From CAZNKU01 sp964573775 (GTDB taxonomy: Bacteria; Bacillota; Clostridia; Monoglobales; Firm-18): a DNA stretch of 7,247 nucleotides. The position numbers and the translations under genes are program-made. The stretch lies in contig CAZNKU010000061.1 in NCBI GenBank assembly GCA_964573775.1, forward strand, positions 1 to 7,247, read 5' to 3'. Below the pieces are notes generated by a model. That model was not told where the DNA came from, did not search any database, and saw only the letters and a list, made by a program, of their open reading frames with translations. Position 1 is the stretch's first letter. Each line of letters starts with the position of its first letter. Of this stretch, positions 1 to 4,381 are shown one piece after another.

Positions 1-1
1 T

Positions 2-42
2 AAGCCTTCTCAAACTCAAAAACTGAAAAGGCTTGGCTTTTT
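2..42 (+). terminator. Probable intrinsic terminator of the upstream unit
   Basis: The arms AAGCCTT (2-8) and AAGGCTT (28-34) are perfectly complementary. They enclose a 19-base loop and are followed by GGCTTTTTA. The long loop makes this weaker than the next hairpin. It would end transcription arriving from the left of the window. Confidence 0.5.
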
Positions 43-60
43 ATACCCATTTTTAATTAC

Positions 61-93
61 AAATGCTTGCGAATTATCCGTAAGCGTTTTTTC
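61..93 (+). terminator. Intrinsic terminator
   Basis: The arms AAATGCTTGCG (61-71) and CGTAAGCGTTT (79-89) form 11 pairs, two of them G-U, around a 7-base loop. A T-run continues to 92. With the hairpin at 2-42 it makes a tandem stop, so the first gene of the window probably has its own promoter between about 93 and 140. I could not identify a convincing -35/-10 pair there. Confidence 0.7.
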
Positions 94-145
94 TTTGCAG
101 CAGCATACAACATAATATGGATTATGTATTAAGGATTGCTTTGAA

Positions 146-577
146 GTGAGGATAAGTATAGGAGTTTTAGATATAATAAAAAGTTCAACAGATGGCTGTC
201 ATTATGAAATTGGCGGCATTTTGGGCAGTTGTAATGGAAATGTCATAGACAGTGTTGTTATAGATAAATTAGATACAGATCCGATAAGGAGATGTTCATA
301 CGAGCCAAATGTAGAATACTTAAATCAAAATATAGAGTTATGGCAGAAAAAAGGTATATCTTTCAAAGGGATCTTTCACACGCATTTTGTTGGCGTAAAA
401 ACATTGTCCTGCGGTGACATAGAATATATAAACTCCATTATGAAAGCAATGCCAAAACAAATCGAGTATTTGTATTTTCCCGTATTTGTTTTACCCGACT
501 GTGAACTTATTTGCTATAAGGCAAATTTTACAGATGGGAAAGTGCATATTCAAGAGGATATTTTAACTATCGAATAA
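146..577 (+). CDS. Stand-alone JAMM/JAB-type metallopeptidase (Prok-JAB-like)
   Basis: This 143-residue protein carries a complete JAMM zinc-peptidase signature. Glu21 sits in YEIGGILG, His78 and His80 in FHTH, then seven residues lead to Ser88, and two more to Asp91, so the H-x-H-x7-S-x2-D pattern is exact. In the family the two histidines and the aspartate hold zinc and the glutamate activates water. Members cleave isopeptide or peptide bonds after ubiquitin-like or other C-terminal tails. Here HTH is followed by Phe-Val-Gly rather than the usual Pro-x-Gly. The size is that of a bare JAB domain with no signal peptide or membrane segment, so it should be cytoplasmic. The start is GTG with AAGGA at 131-135 ten bases upstream; the frame is closed by a stop at 113-115. 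No E1 or ubiquitin-like gene is visible in the window, so the substrate is unknown. The fold is a confident call, the function is not. Confidence 0.85.
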   Translation: MRISIGVLDIIKSSTDGCHYEIGGILGSCNGNVIDSVVIDKLDTDPIRRCSYEPNVEYLNQNIELWQKKGISFKGIFHTHFVGVKTLSCGDIEYINSIMKAMPKQIEYLYFPVFVLPDCELICYKANFTDGKVHIQEDILTIE

Positions 578-592
578 AAGAAGGCTTTTCTG

Positions 593-616
593 AAATCCTT
601 TGGGACTAAAGGGTTT
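593..616 (+). other. Intercistronic hairpin, weak terminator or processing site
   Basis: AAATCCTTT (593-601) pairs with AAAGGGTTT (608-616), nine pairs with one G-U, around a 6-base loop. It is followed by TGAAATAATTTT, which is not a proper T-run. It lies between the JAMM gene and the cysteine-rich gene and may reduce read-through or set the 3' end of the first transcript. Confidence 0.4.
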
Positions 617-648
617 TGAAATAATTTTGATATAGGGAGGGAAACACA

Positions 649-828
649 ATGGAATTAGATAACAAAATCAAATTACCTAAAGGATGTTTTGAAGGAAACT
701 GCTCCGATTGTCTGTATGCGAATTTTTATGATAGAGACAGTTATGGCAGAGTAAAGTGTGAAGGCAATTACGGCGGTTATAATAAACCAGAAGACAGGAA
801 TGGTTGTTTTCACTATAAAAGAAAATAA
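649..828 (+). CDS. Small cysteine-rich protein, possible metal binder
   Basis: This 59-residue reading frame starts at ATG with GGGAGG at 635-640, eight bases upstream, and ends at TAA 826-828. It has five cysteines at residues 13, 18, 21, 37 and 53, in the pattern C-x4-C-x2-C-x15-C-x15-C, plus His55. The even spacing, with a charged and glycine/tyrosine-rich stretch between, suggests a small zinc-binding or otherwise metal-binding fold. No signal peptide or membrane segment is seen, which argues against a secreted disulfide-bonded peptide. It lies 71 bases after the JAMM gene and 90 bases before the coiled-coil membrane protein on the same strand. I do not recognise a named family. The good ribosome site and the patterned cysteines argue that it is real. 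Its role is unknown. Confidence 0.7.
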   Translation: MELDNKIKLPKGCFEGNCSDCLYANFYDRDSYGRVKCEGNYGGYNKPEDRNGCFHYKRK

Positions 829-840
829 TTACATACAAGC

Positions 841-895
841 AAATACCGACTGTATCTCATTAGTCCATACTTTGGTATAGTGCAGTCGGATATTT
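841..895 (+). terminator. Intercistronic terminator or attenuator hairpin
   Basis: AAATACCGACTG (841-852) pairs with CAGTCGG plus TATTT (883-895), leaving one bulged A at 890. The 30-base apical region holds a smaller ATAC/GTAT hairpin. The run after it (TATTTGTTATTAA) is T-rich but interrupted. The hairpin sits wholly between the cysteine-rich gene and the next start, so it could separate the two transcripts or let only part of the transcription through. Confidence 0.55.
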
Positions 896-918
896 GTTAT
901 TAATCGGAGGTTGAAAAA

Positions 919-1977
919 GTGGCGATAAATGCAAACAGCGTTTCATATATGAAAGGTTATTTACAACACGCTATTACATTCGAAAAGAATGTTTACATAT
1001 GGTCACAGTCTATGCGTGATATAAATAAACGCGTGGAACGCTTATATGATGAAAGGGCAAGGCTTGAAACAGCTAAAGCTACAGCAGCAAGTTCCTTGGC
1101 ATCATTAAACAACTCAAACGCTGTTTTACAAAGGAACAAGGAGCAAGATGCGGCAAAATATAAAAAGCGTTCTAAAACAGCATTAACAGTAATGATTGTT
1201 GCAATGATTATATTGTTCGGGCTTGGCTGTGGTGTGGGATTGTTATTGACAAGCAATCCGAATACAACATTGGCAATACCGAAAGGAGCTGTAATACCTA
1301 TTTTAGGAATTGCGTTTCTCCTTATAGGTTCTCTGTTTACGGGAATAGTGCCGATTTGCGTAGGCATTTCTATCTATTCTAAAAACAAATCGTCAAATCT
1401 TGAAAATGAAGCAAGATCATTAGCTTCTAACGCATCCTTGAAGCGACAAGAGATGCTATTAAAGGCACAGGAAGATGAAGCTGAAAATGATTGGGTTGTA
1501 AATGTTATTGAAGAATCGGTAATTAGTAAAGAGCAAGATGAAATTCATAAGCAATTACAGATTGCACAAAGCAACTTGAATCAAATTTATAGTTTGAACG
1601 TGTTACCCACTAAGTATCGAAATTTGAATGCAGTTGCTACATTTTATGAATATTTAGTAACAGGGAGATGTAATACCATACAAGGTCACGGCGGAATTTA
1701 TGATACCTATGAGGTGGAAAGAATACAGATTGAACAGTTAAGGCAGCAAATGCAAATGAATGCAACACTCAGTCGAATGGAAGATAACCAGCGAATGATT
1801 TGTCAGGAAATGCGACAAGCAAATCAAACGCTATCTGGCATAAAAAGTCATTTAAGCGAAATTGAAAGATCAAACGAAGAAATTGCCAAGAATACAGCTA
1901 TCTCTGCTGCTGCCGATAGGCAAACCGCAGAAGCAGCTCAGTGGATGGCGTGGAGAGCTTGGGCAAACGGATATTAA
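919..1977 (+). CDS. Two-helix membrane protein with N- and C-terminal coiled coils
   Basis: This 352-residue protein starts at GTG with CGGAGG at 905-910, eight bases upstream. Residues about 30-85 are charged and heptad-like. Two hydrophobic helices follow at about 88-111 and 124-153, joined by a short loop (SNPNTTLAIPKG). Residues 155-225 form a second charged helix. A patch at about 229-265 (LPTKYRNLNAVATFYEYL and on) looks like a folded, non-coil segment. A glutamine/glutamate-rich coiled coil then runs from about 265 to 325. The end is Ala/Trp-rich (NTAISAAADRQTAEAA, then WMAWRAW). With a hairpin-like pair of helices, both long tails probably face the cytoplasm. I have the impression of having seen the KYRNL..(10)..YEYL patch and the NTAISA..A tail in uncharacterised Firmicutes proteins near TM2 genes, but cannot name a family. 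It is closely followed by the TM2 gene (18 bases), which suggests shared expression and possibly a membrane complex. Confidence 0.8.
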   Translation: MAINANSVSYMKGYLQHAITFEKNVYIWSQSMRDINKRVERLYDERARLETAKATAASSLASLNNSNAVLQRNKEQDAAKYKKRSKTALTVMIVAMIILFGLGCGVGLLLTSNPNTTLAIPKGAVIPILGIAFLLIGSLFTGIVPICVGISIYSKNKSSNLENEARSLASNASLKRQEMLLKAQEDEAENDWVVNVIEESVISKEQDEIHKQLQIAQSNLNQIYSLNVLPTKYRNLNAVATFYEYLVTGRCNTIQGHGGIYDTYEVERIQIEQLRQQMQMNATLSRMEDNQRMICQEMRQANQTLSGIKSHLSEIERSNEEIAKNTAISAAADRQTAEAAQWMAWRAWANGY

Positions 1978-1981
1978 TAAG

Positions 1982-1987
1982 AAGGAG
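1982..1987 (+). promoter_or_regulatory. Ribosome binding site that sets the TM2-gene start
   Basis: AAGGAG ends eight bases before the ATG at 1996 but only two bases before an in-frame TTG at 1990. The spacing selects the ATG. Confidence 0.8.
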
Positions 1988-1995
1988 TTTTGAAA

Positions 1996-2481
1996 ATGGA
2001 ACAGTTAAAAGTATTGAGTTTTTTGGAGGATAAAAAAGATTTTCTATTTCCAAACAAGCAGTATACAGATGAAATGTTGGAAGAAGTTTTACTTGCAGCA
2101 CCTGATGAATTTGAAGGAATAATGAGAAGTATACCCTTTCGTAAACCATCAACTTTACAAATAATTTCAATTTTCCCCGGTTCGCTTGGTATTGACCGTT
2201 TTTATCTTGGCGACATTAAAAATGGTATTTTGAAGTATTTTACTTTTGGTGGATTTGGTATTTGGTGGATTAAAGATATTTTTTCTGCCAAGAATCGTTG
2301 TCGAGCATACAACTGTAAAAAACTTATGGATGCGATTTCTGATCCTGCTGTGGTGGCAAAAATGCAAAGTACAGATGATAATATCAATAAAGCAGTACAA
2401 TTTGCTAAAGCTGCTGCTCCCGTGGTTAAGGCCGCAAAAGATGGAATGAAAGATGTGGGCAGCACATTTTATGTAAAATAG
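1996..2481 (+). CDS. TM2-domain membrane protein
   Basis: With the ATG start the protein has 161 residues. Residues about 52-110 match the TM2 domain: a hydrophobic stretch (TLQIISIFPGSLG), the family motif DRFYLG at 67-72, a turn (DIKNG), a second helix rich in Gly and Trp (FTFGGFGIWWIKDIF) and a basic tail (R101-x-R103). TM2 domains are two-helix membrane modules found from bacteria to animals, generally of unknown biochemical role. The N-terminal 50 residues are acidic and likely helical. The C-terminal 50 are Ala/Lys-rich and likely helical (AVQFAKAAAPVVKAAKDG). A TTG six bases upstream is in frame but too close to the ribosome site. The gene sits between the coiled-coil membrane protein and the Sel1-repeat gene (10-base gap), so the three are probably co-transcribed. 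Confidence 0.88.
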   Translation: MEQLKVLSFLEDKKDFLFPNKQYTDEMLEEVLLAAPDEFEGIMRSIPFRKPSTLQIISIFPGSLGIDRFYLGDIKNGILKYFTFGGFGIWWIKDIFSAKNRCRAYNCKKLMDAISDPAVVAKMQSTDDNINKAVQFAKAAAPVVKAAKDGMKDVGSTFYVK

Positions 2482-2491
2482 GAGGCACACT

Positions 2492-3292
2492 ATGACTCAA
2501 GAAGCAATTAACACTTATAACGAAGCATATTGCTATTATACTGGAACGAATGGTTATCCTTTAAATTACGGTAGGGCTTTGGAGAAGTTTAATGCGGCAG
2601 CTCAATTAGGAGTATCAAGTGCTATGAATTATCTTGGCGTGATATATCTTGAAGGAAAAATCGTCAAGCAAGATTATTCTATTGCAACTGATTGGTTTTT
2701 TAAGGCGGCTCAAACTGAACCTGTCGATATACATTCAATGTATAATTTAGGCAGAGCTTACTATTTCGGTTGGGGAGTTCCAAAGAATATCCAAACAGCA
2801 AAAGAAATGTTCGAGCGAACGATTGCCGCTGGAAAAGATAAAAGTTCTCCATATGCAAATTGTTGTTATATGCTGGGTGTTATTCACACAGAAATATATA
2901 AAAATTATAAGGAAGCCTATCCGTTGTTTTGTGAAGCAGCTACTTCAGGAAACATTCCTGAGGCTTGGCATAATATTGGATGGTTGTTGGAAAATCATAT
3001 AACTCTTTCAAGTTGGAATAATTATCCAACAAATGAAAAAACTGTTGAACGAGATAAATGTGCTAAAAATGCATATGAGAAAGCTGCGAATTTAGGATAT
3101 GCGGCTTCAATGGATGCTCTTGGTAGATTAAATTTGAAATATAACCAAAAACAAACTGCACATCAATGGCTTGAAAAAGCTTCAAGGCTTGGATATGAAC
3201 CCGCACAAAAAAGATTGAGATTAATAAATTCAACTGAAGGTGGTTCACTTTGGGAAATGGGTAGTTCGCTTATAAATATGTTTAAAAAGTAA
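2492..3292 (+). CDS. Sel1-like repeat (TPR-type) protein
   Basis: The protein has 266 residues from an ATG preceded by AGGAGG six to seven bases upstream. It is built of Sel1-like repeats, helix pairs of about 36 residues, seen as A-x-x-[WF]-[FY]-x-x-A-A and a-M-x-x-L-G-x-x-Y patterns. Examples are RALEKFNAAAQLG (28-40), SAMNYLGVIYLEG (43-55), SMYNLGRAYYFGWGVPKN (82-99), EAYPLFCEAATSGN (141-154), AYEKAANLGYAASMDALG (194-211) and HQWLEKASRLGYEPAQKRL (224-242). Such solenoids bind partner proteins and often act as adaptors in signalling or membrane complexes. The repeat at 157-195 is stretched by an insertion (NHITLSSWNNYPTNEKTVER). There is no signal peptide. A short amphipathic tail follows residue 245. 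It is the last gene before the terminator at 3298. Its partner is unknown; the neighbouring membrane proteins are natural candidates by context only. Confidence 0.88.
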   Translation: MTQEAINTYNEAYCYYTGTNGYPLNYGRALEKFNAAAQLGVSSAMNYLGVIYLEGKIVKQDYSIATDWFFKAAQTEPVDIHSMYNLGRAYYFGWGVPKNIQTAKEMFERTIAAGKDKSSPYANCCYMLGVIHTEIYKNYKEAYPLFCEAATSGNIPEAWHNIGWLLENHITLSSWNNYPTNEKTVERDKCAKNAYEKAANLGYAASMDALGRLNLKYNQKQTAHQWLEKASRLGYEPAQKRLRLINSTEGGSLWEMGSSLINMFKK

Positions 3293-3297
3293 AGAAG

Positions 3298-3332
3298 CAC
3301 GGTAGAACATAAAATTGCTCTACCGTGTATTT
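3298..3332 (+). terminator. Strong intrinsic terminator of the accessory operon
   Basis: CACGGTAGA (3298-3306) and TCTACCGTG (3319-3327) form nine perfect pairs around a 12-base loop and are followed by TATTTTTAT. On the minus strand the same hairpin is followed by CTTCTTTACTTTTT, so it may also help end the converging tnpV transcript. Confidence 0.85.
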
Positions 3333-3342
3333 TTATATACAT

Positions 3343-3717
3343 TTATGTGTTAATAAGGTTTGCGTTCACAATTTCCATAGAACGATTGCGGATGTTATTC
3401 ATCCGAGCAACCCACTCCATTTGATTGTCCGCTTTGAGTTGTTCGGTCACGTCTTCACGCTCCGCCATCTGTTTTACGAGCCGAAAAAACATATCTTCAG
3501 CCTGCTTGTCAATCTCGGCAAGGTGTTCACTCAATTTACCGCTTACAAGTAGGTTAGTATATAAAACTCTGTGGTGTTGCTTTAGATACCGTAATCGCCG
3601 CTGTCCCCATACACCGATAGGCTTTCCCGCCTGCTCGGCAGGGAGCAAATTCGGCAAGTAATAATCACCGACCAAAGTATATGTGCCGCCCATCTGTTCA
3701 AATAATGATTTTTCCAT
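3343..3717 (-). CDS. tnpV: TnpV-family transposon-encoded protein
   Basis: The 124-residue product from the ATG at 3717-3715 begins MEKSLFEQMGGTYTLVGDYY. It continues with a PNLLP segment, GKPIGVWGQRRLRYLKQHH, and a long charged helical part (LAEIDKQAEDMFFRLVKQMAE, DVTEQLKADNQMEWVARMNN). This is the pattern of the TnpV proteins carried by Tn4451/Tn4453-type and related mobile elements of Clostridia. TnpV has no proven catalytic role; it is a passenger or accessory protein, not the recombinase. Length is about that of the usual family member. The N-terminus and the IRNRSMEIVNANLI ending look intact, so this is not a fragment. An in-frame TTG at 3723 is too close to the ribosome site to be used. 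Two bases separate its start from the stop of the small gene upstream, so the pair is translationally linked. No relaxase or recombinase is visible next to it. Confidence 0.88.
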   Translation of the reverse strand: MEKSLFEQMGGTYTLVGDYYLPNLLPAEQAGKPIGVWGQRRLRYLKQHHRVLYTNLLVSGKLSEHLAEIDKQAEDMFFRLVKQMAEREDVTEQLKADNQMEWVARMNNIRNRSMEIVNANLINT

Positions 3718-3719
3718 AA

Positions 3720-3905
3720 TCAAGCCTCCTTCATAATAACCTTGAATTTCTTTGTTTTCGCATTGATGATTTTCAATAGAACCTCGTCCACCGCATCGGT
3801 GTATCGCCCTTGTTGGAGCAGGCTGTTCCGCATTTCGTTGAGTGCGTTCACGATAATCCCACGCTCATATCCGTCCAACGCTATGTAATACTTCTTTTCT
3901 CGCAT
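3720..3905 (-). CDS. Small conserved-looking mobile-element protein
   Basis: This is a 61-residue protein starting at ATG 3905-3903. A perfect AAAGGAGG on the minus strand (3913-3920) lies seven bases upstream. It reads as one basic helical domain: KKYYIALDGYERGIIVNALN, then MRNSLLQQGRYTDAVDEVLL, then a Lys-rich end (NAKTKKFKVIMKEA). Small proteins of this look are, to my recollection, commonly found directly upstream of tnpV in clostridial mobile elements; no function is known to me. The stop overlaps the tnpV ribosome site, so the two are almost certainly expressed together. The basic character would fit nucleic-acid binding, but that is only an inference. Confidence 0.75.
   Translation of the reverse strand: MREKKYYIALDGYERGIIVNALNEMRNSLLQQGRYTDAVDEVLLKIINAKTKKFKVIMKEA
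3725..3730 (-). promoter_or_regulatory. Ribosome binding site that sets the tnpV start
   Basis: AGGAGG on the minus strand lies seven bases upstream of the ATG at 3717 and inside the last codons of the preceding small gene. It lies one base from the in-frame TTG at 3723, which excludes that start. Confidence 0.8.
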
Positions 3906-3951
3906 TTGCCGACCTCCTTTAAGTTTCTATCATAATTCTACTCAAAGAAAA

Positions 3952-3978
3952 CCATATAGTCGAATGTACCGCCATATA
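3952..3978 (-). repeat. Two direct copies of TATATGG (minus-strand reading)
   Basis: CCATATA occurs at 3952-3958 and 3972-3978, exactly 20 bases apart, about two helical turns, some 50-70 bases upstream of the small minus-strand gene. The spacing would suit a repressor binding one face of the DNA, but AT-rich DNA makes chance copies easy. Confidence 0.25.
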
Positions 3979-3980
3979 AA

Positions 3981-4024
3981 CAGAAAAATACCGAGAAAAA
4001 CCTTTTACAGTTCTTCTCGGTATT
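3981..4024 (-). terminator. Minus-strand terminator or leader attenuator
   Basis: AATACCGAGAA (3987-3997) and TTCTCGGTATT (4014-4024) form 11 perfect pairs around a 16-base loop. Read on the minus strand the hairpin is followed by TTTCTG, giving TATTTTTCTG; on the plus strand no T-run follows. It lies 80 bases upstream of the small minus-strand gene. It therefore either ends an earlier minus-strand transcript or attenuates the leader of the tnpV unit. A TTGACA on the minus strand (4042-4047) lies just upstream of it, but the matching -10 (AATACC) is poor. Confidence 0.6.
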
Positions 4025-4144
4025 CATCTTTCGGTTGCCTTTGTCAATGCCGGATAATTCAGCACATCAGATGTAGTTTCTAAATTACTTCCTTATCAGG
4101 CGTTGACATTAGGGTGTTTCGGTTTTTTATTGTTTTAGAGATGA

Positions 4145-4282
4145 GAACCCCGCGGGGTTCGTCGAAGCTGCCTAAAAGGCGCGATAGCCTTTTAGGTCTG
4201 TGAAGTCTCGAGCACCGAAGATTTTTCGTAACCGTTCGGAACGGTCGAAAAATCAAGTGGCGCAGAGTATCCCCGATACTCT
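4145..4282. repeat. Array of four adjacent hairpins (palindromic repeat element or structured RNA)
   Basis: Four inverted repeats follow one another. The first is the 16-base perfect palindrome GAACCCCGCGGGGTTC (4145-4160). The second has ten perfect pairs (4171-4180 with 4187-4196, loop GCGATA). The third has an outer stem GATTTTTCG/CGAAAAATC (4220-4228 with 4246-4254), a TA bulge and an inner stem ACCGTT/AACGGT with a 3-base loop. The fourth has eight perfect pairs AGAGTATC/GATACTCT (4264-4271 with 4275-4282, loop CCC). None is followed by a T-run on either strand, so they are not ordinary terminators. The base composition is much richer in G and C than the flanks. A 20-codon reading frame starting at 4141 runs through the first two hairpins and is probably incidental. 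It looks like an interspersed palindromic repeat (REP/BIME or MITE class); a structured non-coding RNA is the alternative. Confidence 0.7.
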
Positions 4283-4322
4283 AGTACGATTATTCCTTTG
4301 TGTCACACATTAAACTAAATTA

Positions 4323-4351
4323 TTGACATTATTTGTCGTATTTGGTAAAAT
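4323..4351 (+). promoter_or_regulatory. Sigma-70-type promoter of the SulP gene
   Basis: A consensus -35 TTGACA (4323-4328), a 17-base spacer and a -10 TAAAAT (4346-4351) would start transcription near 4358, about 24 bases before the gene. AAAGGGTG (4369-4376) is the ribosome site. The short leader leaves no room for a riboswitch downstream of this start. Confidence 0.8.
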
Positions 4352-4381
4352 TGCTAAGTATTAAAAATAAAGGGTGTTTTT

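Larger units (their letters stand above)
3906..4381. other. 476-base gene-free region between the tnpV unit and the SulP gene
   Basis: No reading frame of convincing length or with a ribosome site is present. From left to right it holds the leader of the small minus-strand gene with two copies of CCATATA (3952-3958, 3972-3978). It then holds a terminator-like minus-strand hairpin (3987-4024), an AT-rich stretch without clear features (4025-4140), the four-hairpin array (4145-4282) and the SulP promoter (4323-4351). The change from mobile-element cargo to chromosomal-type genes falls somewhere in this stretch. Confidence 0.8.

Noticed and set aside
993..1367. Minus-strand open frame inside the coiled-coil membrane gene
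   Set aside because: It lies fully within a well-supported gene on the other strand and has no ribosome site or recognisable domain.
3298..4024. CRISPR array or integron-like repeats
   Set aside because: No regularly spaced repeats with unique spacers are present; the hairpins differ from one another.
4042..4047. Minus-strand TTGACA as a promoter for the small gene and tnpV
   Set aside because: At 17-base spacing the -10 would be AATACC inside the hairpin arm, a poor match. I could not support a full promoter.
4141..4203. ATG-initiated 20-codon frame running through the first two hairpins
   Set aside because: There is no ribosome site, the codons are dictated by the palindromes, and the frame ends within the array. 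It is best taken as incidental.
4145..4282. Hammerhead-type ribozyme in the hairpin array
   Set aside because: CTGTGAA and a later GAAG faintly recall the core, but the invariant CUGANGA and GAAA positions are not met and the stems do not lie in the right order.
4103..4379. TTGACATTA at 4103-4111 and 4323-4331, and AGGGTGTTT at 4111-4119 and 4371-4379, as possible duplications flanking the hairpin array
   Set aside because: The first is largely explained by a -35 box, the copies differ in arrangement on the two sides, and 9-base matches within 280 bases of AT-rich DNA are not rare. They are not credible target-site duplications.
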